NCBI GenBank assembly: GCA_030600525.1
Contig: JAUVLX010000154.1
Location: forward strand, 1-8,026
Source of the DNA: Desulfobulbus sp.
GTDB lineage: Bacteria > Desulfobacterota > Desulfobulbia > Desulfobulbales > Desulfobulbaceae
Direction: 5' to 3'
Length of the DNA stretch: 8,026 nt
Shown: positions 1-5,837 of the stretch, piece by piece
How positions within the stretch are numbered: the stretch's first letter is position 1
Layout: each line of letters begins with the position of its first letter
Notes under the pieces: model-generated
The model's database searches: none
The model's input: only the letters and a program-made list of their open reading frames with translations
What the model was told of the DNA's origin: nothing
Position numbers and translations under genes: made by a program

Positions 1-258
1 GACACTCATGCAGTGCGCATTGATGTTGTTGCCCTAGGGAGTAACTGGAAATCACTTGCACTCCGCTTGGACTCGCCGAGGAGAAGTGATCTTGTATACC
101 GCTACGATGAGGTCACCTTTCTGGTAGAACCATCCCTGCTCGCGGCCTGCGGTTCCATTAAAATTGATTACAGTCCTTCAGATTTACAGATAATTGAGCA
201 TATTCAAGGCGGTTTTTCAATATCTTCCCAAACCCCTCTTTCCTGTGTATTAGCCTAG
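1..258 (+). CDS. HesB/IscA-like Fe-S biogenesis family protein, 3' part, lacking the usual cysteines
   Basis: The reading frame is open from the first base of the window, so the start lies upstream; 85 residues and a TAG stop are visible. The pattern LALRLDSP, then a short strand segment (VTFLVEPSLL), then IKIDY and finally GGFSISSQTPL follows the A-type carrier (HesB/IscA/ErpA) fold as I remember it from delta-proteobacterial HesB-like proteins. Relatives of about 100 residues normally carry a cysteine (or selenocysteine) before the LALxLD strand and a Gly/Cys-rich tail such as GGGCGSC. Here the first position reads GSNWKS and the tail is only PLSCVLA. Family membership is therefore a moderate call and metal binding is doubtful. 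A GTG at 13 is in frame, but the alignment extends upstream of it, so it is not the likely start. The gene converges on the next one, 89 bases away. Confidence 0.6.
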   Translation, partial: DTHAVRIDVVALGSNWKSLALRLDSPRRSDLVYRYDEVTFLVEPSLLAACGSIKIDYSPSDLQIIEHIQGGFSISSQTPLSCVLA

Positions 259-275
259 ATTATTTTTCCTTCTTT

Positions 276-299
276 TTGCAGCTCGGACCTGCAAGGTCC
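276..299. other. Two overlapping, mutually exclusive short hairpins between convergent genes
   Basis: TTGCAG (276-281) can pair with CTGCAA (289-294), and GGACCT (285-290) can pair with AGGTCC (294-299) around a 3-base loop. The two pairings share bases and cannot form together. Neither is followed by a T run on either strand, so this is not a standard intrinsic terminator. It may only be a weak 3'-end structure between convergent genes. The rest of the 259-347 gap shows nothing else clear. Confidence 0.3.
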
Positions 300-347
300 A
301 CCAAGGCATCCTACTCCAGTTACCCCTGCCATGGCTGCCACCTTTTG

Positions 348-695
348 TTATTCATAAGCATAGGTAGTCTGCTGCGATGGTGAAAAGTGCTGATAATCCA
401 TTTCCAGAGAATCGGCACCAAACCACATCGGAATTTTACCGCTGCTCCCAGATACATGACCAAAAAAACGTGCCGCAGCAACCAAGTAGGCAAATTGTTC
501 TCTGGGAATTGTGGAGAGAGGGAGTGTGCCGGCAAGAAAGAAATCGACACTATCCTTTTCCTTTACCACCAGCACGTCGTTTTGCTCCTGCATCATTTTA
601 TCACTCAGAAAGCGTACTGATTCCAGCTGCGCCTTACCTTCAACAATTCCGTTAAATACAAACATTGCCCGACTCATGATCATTTTAAATTGCAT
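348..695 (-). CDS. Hypothetical protein, 115 residues, not recognised
   Basis: I do not recognise this protein. The start ATG (complement of 693-695) is preceded at 6 bases by a perfect AGGAGG ribosome binding site, which is the best evidence that the gene is real and that this strand is the coding one. The product is 115 residues, soluble-looking, with no signal peptide, no membrane segment and no cysteine. It has a Met-rich N terminus (three Met in the first seven residues), a mixed charged centre (EKDSVDFFLAGTLPL) and a FAYLVAAARFFGHVSGSSGK segment that may be a helix followed by a glycine/serine loop. The C terminus is Gln/Thr/Tyr-rich. It diverges from the interrupted WYL regulator, a layout often seen between a regulator and its target; a regulatory link is inference only. 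Confidence 0.62.
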   Translation of the reverse strand: MQFKMIMSRAMFVFNGIVEGKAQLESVRFLSDKMMQEQNDVLVVKEKDSVDFFLAGTLPLSTIPREQFAYLVAAARFFGHVSGSSGKIPMWFGADSLEMDYQHFSPSQQTTYAYE

Positions 696-701
696 AACAC
701 T

Positions 702-707
702 CCTCCT
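702..707 (-). promoter_or_regulatory. Strong Shine-Dalgarno site of the 115-residue gene
   Basis: The complement reads AGGAGG, extended to AGGAGGAG, six bases before the ATG at 695. It fixes both the start and the strand of the small gene at 348-695 and argues against the + strand frames that overlap it. Confidence 0.7.
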
Positions 708-721
708 GTTTGTCGTTTTTC

Positions 722-753
722 TTGACTCTACCAGGGGAGGTTTGTCATATAGT
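722..753 (+). promoter_or_regulatory. Possible promoter, or alternatively the ribosome binding region, of the WYL regulator
   Basis: The 89-base gap between the two divergent genes must hold both promoters unless one is read from elsewhere. On the + strand TTGACT (722-727) resembles a -35 box and TATAGT (748-753) a -10 box, but the 20-base spacer is longer than the optimum. An alternative reading uses GGGGAGG (734-740) as a ribosome binding site for an in-frame GTG at 752, which would add 11 residues to the regulator. The two readings exclude each other. On the - strand TATATG (complement of 746-751) could serve as a -10 box for the small gene, without a clear -35 box. Confidence 0.3.
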
Positions 754-764
754 GATCAACCCCC

Positions 765-782
765 TTTTTTTTATAAAAAAAA
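765..782. repeat. Perfect A/T palindrome: eight T, AT, eight A
   Basis: Eight T, then AT, then eight A form an 18-base perfect palindrome that ends two bases before the ATG at 785 and follows a run of five C. It leaves the 785 ATG without any Shine-Dalgarno sequence. It could be a bent-DNA or regulator-binding element, or a T run ending transcripts that enter from the left; the sequence alone does not decide. Confidence 0.45.
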
Positions 783-784
783 TT

Positions 785-1387
785 ATGAGCCTGCTTGAAC
801 GAATCTATTTTTTTCACTCTCGAATTCACAACAGTGGTTTTCCCAATGCTTCAGAATTGGCTGCTGAGTTTGAAGTGTCCACAGCTACTGCACATAGGGA
901 TATCAATTATCTCCGTGACCGTCTTCTCGCCCCTCTTTCTTTTGATCAGCAGAAAAATGGGTATTACTATACAGAAACCGGCTTTAGTCTTCCTTTTGAA
1001 GAAAGTTCGAAAATCATTCTTTTCCTGGGTATTCTGACCTCCATCGCCGAAGAAGCAGGACTTTCGGAACTGCCAGAATTCGACCAACTCCGCAACAAGT
1101 TAACCTCCCTGGTGGTTCCTGGTCATCAATATCTCGAACAATATCTTCATTGTGAATGGGTGGAAACCGAACCGGTGGACCATGTCACCTTTATGTCTAT
1201 AATCAATGCGCTGCTTGAGCAGAAACAGCTTACCGTTGTATATGCTCAAGAGCTTCATTGCTTGACCAACAGAACTCTTGATCCTCTTAAGCTGCTCCAT
1301 TATCAGGGCCGCTGGTACCTCTACGCATGGTGTTACCTTCGTCAATCCAGAAGACTGTTTCATCTTTCACGGATACAAAAAGCATAA
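785..1387 (+). CDS. Truncated WYL regulator: winged HTH plus WYL core, the part translated up to the TAA
   Basis: This is the 200-residue product expected if the stop at 1385-1387 is obeyed. It keeps the complete DNA-binding winged helix and the WYL core, ending at SRIQKA right after the conserved FHLSRI strand, and loses the whole WCX-like domain. Such a fragment could still bind DNA, possibly without ligand control or proper oligomerisation. That consequence is inference. Confidence 0.55.
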   Translation: MSLLERIYFFHSRIHNSGFPNASELAAEFEVSTATAHRDINYLRDRLLAPLSFDQQKNGYYYTETGFSLPFEESSKIILFLGILTSIAEEAGLSELPEFDQLRNKLTSLVVPGHQYLEQYLHCEWVETEPVDHVTFMSIINALLEQKQLTVVYAQELHCLTNRTLDPLKLLHYQGRWYLYAWCYLRQSRRLFHLSRIQKA

Positions 1388-1732
1388 CCGCTGAACAAGC
1401 ATGTCCAACACCCTATGGACATGCTGGACACATCACTTACCGGCGCTTTCGGTATCTTTAAGGGAGCGCGAACAAACATGGTGACCATTTCCTTTAAGGG
1501 GCAGGCTGCAGAAACCGTCAGATATCAGCAATGGCACCCAGAGCAACATCTGGATGAAAAAAATGGTAGATTACTGCTGACCCTCCCTGTTGCCGATCAT
1601 CGTGAAATCATAATGAAAGTACTCCAATTCGGTAGTTTGGCGGAAATCATCTCCCCACAGAAACTTAGAAAAAAAGTTCACGCAGAGTTGGGTAAGATGA
1701 TACAATTGTATGCAACTGTACTTACTCCCTAA
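1388..1732 (+). pseudogene. Downstream remnant: WCX-like C-terminal domain of the WYL regulator
   Basis: These 114 codons before the TAA at 1730 are in the same frame as the upstream part and match the expected continuation, including SLTGAFGIFKG and the final FGSLAEIISPQKLRKKV segment, which resembles the closing part of WYL proteins (strand, then a helix with R/K residues). The first ATG codons in this part, at 1415 and 1421, have no ribosome binding site, so independent translation is unlikely. The lack of further damage suggests a recent interruption or continuing selection on the whole frame. Confidence 0.6.
1398..1425 (+). other. Perfect 9-bp stem-loop just after the in-frame stop
   Basis: AGCATGTCC (1398-1406) and GGACATGCT (1417-1425) are exact reverse complements around a 10-base loop. 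The stem starts 10 bases after the TAA that splits the WYL regulator. No T run follows, so it is not a terminator. Stem-loops just 3' of a stop are known in recoding signals (for example bacterial SECIS after UGA), but the stop here is UAA, for which such recoding is not established, so chance is quite possible. Confidence 0.5.
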
Positions 1733-1792
1733 ATAAAACTATCCCGCCTAAACAATTCAATTAACCAATCAAATACTGCCTTGAGGAAAATA

Positions 1793-2803
1793 ATGGCCCC
1801 TTTTGTTACCGCTGTTGTCCTTGCCGCCGGCAAAGGAACACGGATGAAATCTGATAAAGCCAAAGTGCTCCATGAAGTTTTTTTCAAACCCATGGTCCAT
1901 CACGTACTTGACAGTATCAACCAGATTGCAGTGCAACAGAGCATTGTCATTGTTGGTCACCAGCAAGAGCGTGTTGAACACTCCCTGAAGGACTACAAAC
2001 ATATCCCGGTAACCCAGAAAGAACAGTTAGGGACCGGCCATGCAGTGTTGTGTACGGAAACAGCCTGTGCTAATGCTGAGCAGGTAATGATCCTCTGCGG
2101 TGATACACCACTAATCAGACCTTCGATGCTCCAAGCTCTCCTTGAGCAACACCTACACACCGATGCAACTCTTACCCTGCTGACGACTACACTGGACAAT
2201 TCTTTTGGTTACGGACGGCTAGTTAAAGATGACCTGAAAAATGTAATTGGGATTGTAGAACAAAAAGACGCTACTGCAGAGCAGCAAAAAATTCGTGACA
2301 TTAATGCTGGTATCTATTTGGTAAAAAAAGATTTTCTGTTTTCCGCTCTCCATCAGGTAGGGACAGATAACAGCCAGGGTGAGGTCTACCTCACCGATAT
2401 CGTCTCCATTGCCGTAAAAAACGGCCATAAAGTGCACAACTTTTCGCACCCTGACGCAATTGATGTACTCGGTGTCAATTCACGAGTGGAACTTGCCCAG
2501 GCCCATCAAGAGTTGCAAAAGCGCTATAACTGCCAGTTGATGCTCACCGGCATCACCATGCTTTCCCCAGAAACCACCCTGGTAGCTCCCACCTGCTCTC
2601 TTGAGGGAGACTGCATGCTCTATCCGGGAAGCCAACTCACCGGAAAGACATCGCTTGGAAAATGCTGCATTGTAAATACTGGCGCTGTGCTCCATAATTG
2701 CCTTGTAGCCGACAGTGCTATTATCGGTGCCCATGCAGTTATTGAGAACTGCTCTATTGGCCAAAATGAACGTATCCCTCCCCTGGTCCACAGAGTAGGA
2801 TAA
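1793..2803 (+). CDS. glmU: GlmU-like UDP-N-acetylglucosamine pyrophosphorylase, short form without the acetyltransferase half
   Basis: It most likely makes UDP-GlcNAc from UTP and GlcNAc-1-phosphate in the cytoplasm, the nucleotide-sugar precursor of peptidoglycan and lipopolysaccharide. The ATG at 1793 is chosen because GAGGA (1783-1787) lies 5 bases before it. The nucleotidyltransferase domain is complete: LAAGKGTRM at 10-18, KVLH at 24-27, QLGTGHA at 78-84, the metal-binding Asp in GDTPLI at 103-108, GYGR at 139-142, VEQKD at 155-159, Asn171 and GVN at 227-229. From about residue 250 there are only a few left-handed beta-helix hexapeptide turns, and the protein ends at 336 after VHRVG with a TAA TAA tandem stop. 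Full GlmU is about 455 residues; the glucosamine-1-phosphate acetyltransferase residues are therefore absent, and acetylation would need another enzyme. Only 60 bases separate it from the WYL locus, with no terminator seen, so it may be partly co-transcribed. Confidence 0.88.
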   Translation: MAPFVTAVVLAAGKGTRMKSDKAKVLHEVFFKPMVHHVLDSINQIAVQQSIVIVGHQQERVEHSLKDYKHIPVTQKEQLGTGHAVLCTETACANAEQVMILCGDTPLIRPSMLQALLEQHLHTDATLTLLTTTLDNSFGYGRLVKDDLKNVIGIVEQKDATAEQQKIRDINAGIYLVKKDFLFSALHQVGTDNSQGEVYLTDIVSIAVKNGHKVHNFSHPDAIDVLGVNSRVELAQAHQELQKRYNCQLMLTGITMLSPETTLVAPTCSLEGDCMLYPGSQLTGKTSLGKCCIVNTGAVLHNCLVADSAIIGAHAVIENCSIGQNERIPPLVHRVG

Positions 2804-2814
2804 TAATTGTTGCC

Positions 2815-2856
2815 GATCATTTCTCCACTAATGTGGTTTTCACTTTCTCAATGATC
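2815..2856. other. Inverted repeat in the 125-base gap before the AICAR transformylase gene
   Basis: GATCATT (2815-2821) is the reverse complement of AATGATC (2850-2856), and a small CCAC/GTGG hairpin (2825-2836) followed by four T lies between them. It could be a weak terminator of the glmU-like gene or an operator. A TAATAT (2867-2872) just downstream could be a -10 box for the next gene, but no good -35 box stands at the right distance. The rest of the gap shows nothing else I can support. Confidence 0.28.
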
Positions 2857-2928
2857 AACTAAAGGGTAATATCCACCATTTTTCAATGACCTCTACTCAG
2901 GTATTCAACAAGACGGAGCTTCACAATC

Positions 2929-4218
2929 ATGAGTAATATAAAAAAAATGTATTCATCTATCCTTGGCGATTCATTCCCCTTGGAAATGACTATTTCCTTT
3001 GATGACCAAAAACTTGTCTACCGCAAGAAGACCTGGAATATTAAATCCGCTGACGGAACCGAGGAAGAAAGAGGCCTGCGTTATGGCGAAAACCCTAACC
3101 AGGAAGCGGCACTCTACGAACTGGTCAACGGTAACCTCGTCCTAGGAGAATGCAGTTATATTAATCCGGGCAACGGCCTGGTCAGCGCCATTACCATTGA
3201 TGATATGGTACAGGTGGGAAAACATCCTGGAAAAATCAATTTGACCGATGTGGATAACGGCCTAAATATTATCAAATACCTGACAGATAAACCCGCTGCT
3301 GCAATACTCAAGCACAACAACCCATGTGGTGCGGCTGTTGGTGCAAATCTTGCTGAGGCCTACAGCAAAGCAAACCGGGTTGACAGAATTGCTGCATTTG
3401 GCGGTGCCGTTGTTACCAGTCTCCCAATTGACAAGCAGACAGCGACATTAATGGCGGAAAATTATCTTGAGGTAGTGTGCGCACCTAATTTTGAAGAAGG
3501 CGTACTCGATATCCTTGCCCAAAGAAAAAATCTACGAATCATCAAGATGGACGGAATCAACAAATTGGCTGATTTTGAGCACCACCGTTTTATTGATTTT
3601 AAATCATTGATCGATGGCGGCATTATTGTTCAGCAATCTGCTATCAACACCATCCGCACCCCGGAAGATTTACTGCCTGCAGAAACGGTGCGAAAAGGAG
3701 TGGAATATCGATGTGAACGGCAACCCACCCAAAGGGAAATTGATGACATGCTTTTTGGTTGGGCCATTGAGCACGGCGTAACATCCAACTCGGTGCTGTA
3801 TGTTAAGGACGGCTGTACTGCCAGTATTGGCACAGGAGAACAGGACAGAGTAGGTGTCGCGGAAATTGCAGTACACAAGGCATACATAAAATATGCAGAC
3901 ACGCTTTGCTTTGATCTTTACAACATGCCCTATGCTAAATTGGCCCTTGAAGTGGACCAAGGAAAAAAAGACAAGTCCATGCTGGACGAAATTGAAAGCA
4001 AGGTAACTGCAGATAATGCAGGGTTGTCAGGGTCTGTCATGATCTCTGACGCATTTTTCCCTTTTCGAGATGGGGTTGATATCGGTATCAATGAAGGCAT
4101 AACAGCAATACTACAGCCTGGAGGTTCGATGCGTGATTTTGAATCCATCGAAGCCTGCAACGAGGCAAATCCAAAGGTTACAATGATGTACACCGGACAA
4201 CGTTCATTCAAGCACTAA
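2929..4218 (+). CDS. purH: Stand-alone AICAR formyltransferase-like protein (PurH C-terminal domain type)
   Basis: This likely carries out the penultimate step of purine synthesis: transfer of a formyl group from 10-formyltetrahydrofolate to AICAR, giving FAICAR. The 429 residues contain the AICAR transformylase signatures in order: RYGENPNQ at 51-58, KHNNPCG at 128-134 (with the catalytic Lys-His pair), AAFGGAVV near 155, SDAFFPFRD at 373-381, QPGGSMRD at 396-403, and the usual FKH C terminus. Ordinary PurH is about 510-530 residues with an N-terminal MGS-like IMP cyclohydrolase domain; here that domain is missing and replaced by about 45 residues without a recognised fold. The closing step to IMP must come from a separate enzyme elsewhere. 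GGAG at 2915-2918 stands 10 bases before the ATG, a slightly long spacing. The gene ends just before a strong hairpin facing the convergent operon. Confidence 0.88.
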   Translation: MSNIKKMYSSILGDSFPLEMTISFDDQKLVYRKKTWNIKSADGTEEERGLRYGENPNQEAALYELVNGNLVLGECSYINPGNGLVSAITIDDMVQVGKHPGKINLTDVDNGLNIIKYLTDKPAAAILKHNNPCGAAVGANLAEAYSKANRVDRIAAFGGAVVTSLPIDKQTATLMAENYLEVVCAPNFEEGVLDILAQRKNLRIIKMDGINKLADFEHHRFIDFKSLIDGGIIVQQSAINTIRTPEDLLPAETVRKGVEYRCERQPTQREIDDMLFGWAIEHGVTSNSVLYVKDGCTASIGTGEQDRVGVAEIAVHKAYIKYADTLCFDLYNMPYAKLALEVDQGKKDKSMLDEIESKVTADNAGLSGSVMISDAFFPFRDGVDIGINEGITAILQPGGSMRDFESIEACNEANPKVTMMYTGQRSFKH

Positions 4219-4241
4219 CCCGTCCGAACCTGTAAATATCA

Positions 4242-4294
4242 GTAAACCTGCCGTTCGTGTACTTAACTCCACGTGCCGGTGAGCGGCAGGTTAC
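4242..4294. terminator. Probable bidirectional terminator between convergent genes
   Basis: AACCTGCCG (4245-4253) pairs perfectly with CGGCAGGTT (4284-4292), and GTA/TAC extends the stem beyond a one-base bulge. The repeat lies wholly within the 80-base gap between the stop codons of the AICAR transformylase and the oxidoreductase. On the - strand the stem is followed by a T-rich stretch (TTTACTGATATTTA), on the + strand only by CTTCTT. The 30-base loop is long for an intrinsic terminator, so it may act mainly as a 3'-end stabilising structure. Confidence 0.5.
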
Positions 4295-4298
4295 CTTC

Positions 4299-5297
4299 TT
4301 ACAGCGTTACCCACCGCTTCTGCCGGGCAGCTTCCAGGCAGGCTTCACATATATGAACAGATACCAACCCTTCACTTCCAGAAACAGGATTTGGCGCCTG
4401 CAGGTGCAGATATTGTTCCCACTCACAGAGCAGCGGCACAATAGTACTCACAGGTTCGACCGGACTCAAATCAGTAATTACCTGCTGCTCTATTTTAGTA
4501 CATTTATTGTAAATTTGCTCGCCCTGGAGCTGACACTTATCGCCAACAAATTCAAACAGGCCGGATCGTGCCTGGCCCACCTTAGAACAGTCTACCGTAC
4601 CGACCACACCGTTATCCATTTCAAGTAAAACAGCCAATACATCTTCAAGCTGCTTCTCCCCTTTTGAACGAGTCACAGCGGCCACTCTTCTTACTTCCAG
4701 GCCTGTAATGTAACGAAGGGCATCAAAAACATGCACTGCTGTGTGAAAACTTACCCCTGCACCTGCCAGGTCAGGGTCTTCATGCCACTTAAGGGTAGAT
4801 GGCTCCAAGCGCTGGTTGGCAGAAAAAGTATGCAGTGTTCCCACCTGCCCTATATTTTGCTTCAATGTCTGAACAACAGCATTGTAGCGGAGAGTCTGGC
4901 CTGTTGTCAGTTGCAGCCCCAGTTTACGTTCTAAGGCTACTATCAGGCGGGCATCCTCCAGACTGCCTGCCAGTGGTTTTTCTATCAGCACCGGTTTGTT
5001 AACTCGGGCACATTCCTTGGCAATGGGCAGATTCATGGTAGGAGGTACCGCTGCTACCACACAGTCAACATCACTACTGGCGATCAATTCCAGCCAGTCT
5101 GCATGAAAAGAGCATTCCCACTGTTTTGCCTGCCCAATGCCTTCGGCTGAACGGCGGCATATAGCGGCAAGACGCATGCCAGGGATATCATGGGCCAAAT
5201 GGTTAGCATACCTGCTGCCATGTTTTCCAGTGCCAATCACCCCCACTCGAAGGATTGGTGGCTTACTTTTTCCAGTCATGGGTGAGCCCCCCGGCAT
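4299..5297 (-). CDS. Gfo/Idh/MocA-family NAD(P)-dependent oxidoreductase
   Basis: A 332-residue soluble dehydrogenase-like protein of the usual family length. The N-terminal Rossmann fold shows the dinucleotide-binding motif GVIGTGKHG near residues 19-27, and the family hallmark EKPLA stands at 106-110, with Lys107 the usual catalytic lysine. The C-terminal alpha/beta domain includes HTAVHVFDALRYITG, whose histidines and aspartate occupy the place of the family's second catalytic motif. Members oxidise or reduce sugars, inositol and other substrates; biliverdin reductase also belongs here, but the substrate cannot be read from the sequence. It is the last gene of the hemA operon, 3 bases after the preceding stop. 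The ATG at 5297 has only a weak GAGA upstream; the in-frame ATG at 5279 is preceded by a G6 run and gives a product 6 residues shorter, which is an equally possible start. Confidence 0.85.
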   Translation of the reverse strand: MPGGSPMTGKSKPPILRVGVIGTGKHGSRYANHLAHDIPGMRLAAICRRSAEGIGQAKQWECSFHADWLELIASSDVDCVVAAVPPTMNLPIAKECARVNKPVLIEKPLAGSLEDARLIVALERKLGLQLTTGQTLRYNAVVQTLKQNIGQVGTLHTFSANQRLEPSTLKWHEDPDLAGAGVSFHTAVHVFDALRYITGLEVRRVAAVTRSKGEKQLEDVLAVLLEMDNGVVGTVDCSKVGQARSGLFEFVGDKCQLQGEQIYNKCTKIEQQVITDLSPVEPVSTIVPLLCEWEQYLHLQAPNPVSGSEGLVSVHICEACLEAARQKRWVTL

Positions 5298-5300
5298 TCT

Positions 5301-5831
5301 CTATTTTGTCGTTTTAAAAGTGGCGCTCTCGGCAGGCGCACACAGTCCATGCCAATCTTGTGGAAGCTGCTCTAGTGGTATGTGAAGTGCGGTTATAAAT
5401 TCACAAAAATGGGCAGGCGAACAATTAAAAGCTTGAGATGTCTGCCCTACTTGTTTTTCATTACATTCCAGTGTGATAAATGCAATCAACACTTGGGCAA
5501 CAACCTTCCGATATTGGGCACTCTCAATCTGAACCCGTTGGCAAAAATTATGCAGTCTAGTCCAGTTTACTCTAGCCCGTTCCACACCTCTGAACAAAGA
5601 AAGGGAACGATTATCCGCTGTCAGATCTCTACAAATGATTTCAAGATAACGGGCTATAACGGCCTCATGCAGTGGGCTGAGTTCCTCCTCCGTAAGGACC
5701 ATTGCCGGTCCCTCAGCATCATGAGTAAGATATTCCAAGGTAGAATGAAATACTATTTCAGGAATTTCCCCAGAATCACGGATAATGAGCAACTCCTCCT
5801 GGATAATCAGCTCCCGTTCTTCATTAATCAT
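5301..5831 (-). CDS. Hypothetical protein, 176 residues, in the hemA operon
   Basis: I do not recognise this protein. It fills the interval between hemA (6 bases upstream) and the oxidoreductase (3 bases downstream), which supports it being a real operon member. It begins with an acidic helix-like stretch (MINEERELIIQEELLIIRDS) rich in Glu, Ile and Leu. The middle has a likely helix with RYLEIICRDL and an ERARVNWTRLHNF segment, then a hydrophobic VVAQVLIAFITLEC that could be a buried helix. The C-terminal third has a HFCEFITALHIPLEQLPQDW motif and scattered cysteines (Cys67, 97, 123, 137, 143, 164). There is no signal peptide and no clear membrane segment. The start has no strong ribosome binding site, which fits translational coupling to hemA. 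Function in heme metabolism is only suggested by position. Confidence 0.68.
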   Translation of the reverse strand: MINEERELIIQEELLIIRDSGEIPEIVFHSTLEYLTHDAEGPAMVLTEEELSPLHEAVIARYLEIICRDLTADNRSLSLFRGVERARVNWTRLHNFCQRVQIESAQYRKVVAQVLIAFITLECNEKQVGQTSQAFNCSPAHFCEFITALHIPLEQLPQDWHGLCAPAESATFKTTK

Positions 5832-5837
5832 GATTTA

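Larger units (their letters stand above)
785..1732 (+). pseudogene. WYL-domain transcriptional regulator interrupted by an in-frame TAA
   Basis: Read through, the locus encodes a 315-codon protein with the normal layout of WYL regulators (YafY/PafBC type): an N-terminal winged helix-turn-helix at about residues 20-63 (ASELAAEFEVSTATAHRDI), a WYL core whose signature GRWYLYAW falls near residue 178, the FHLSRI strand at 192-197, and a C-terminal WCX-like domain starting at the LTGAFGIFKG stretch. Codon 201 (1385-1387) is TAA. The frame before and after it is the same and there is no other stop, so this is one nonsense change, not a frameshift; GAA, CAA or AAA would each need a single substitution. 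WYL proteins sense ligands, sometimes nucleic acids, and act as repressors or activators. The 785 ATG fits the family N terminus but lacks a ribosome binding site; GTG 752 is the alternative. Recent loss, a working short product or a sequencing error are all possible. Confidence 0.75.

Noticed and set aside
276..299. Intrinsic terminator after the HesB-like gene
   Set aside because: The stems are only 6 bp and no T run follows on either strand.
377..655. Open frames on the + strand (also 387-620 and 511-798) over the 115-residue gene
   Set aside because: They lack ribosome binding sites and family motifs, while the - strand gene has a perfect AGGAGG at the right distance.
1385..1387. Selenocysteine or pyrrolysine decoding of the in-frame stop in the WYL gene
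   Set aside because: The codon is TAA, whereas those systems use TGA and TAG.
1415..1732. The 3' half of the WYL locus as an independent 105-residue gene
   Set aside because: No ribosome binding site precedes its ATG codons and its sequence is the same-frame continuation of the regulator.
4257..4628. A 123-residue + strand frame over the 3' end of the oxidoreductase
   Set aside because: It starts inside the terminator-like inverted repeat and overlaps the recognised C-terminal domain of the - strand gene.
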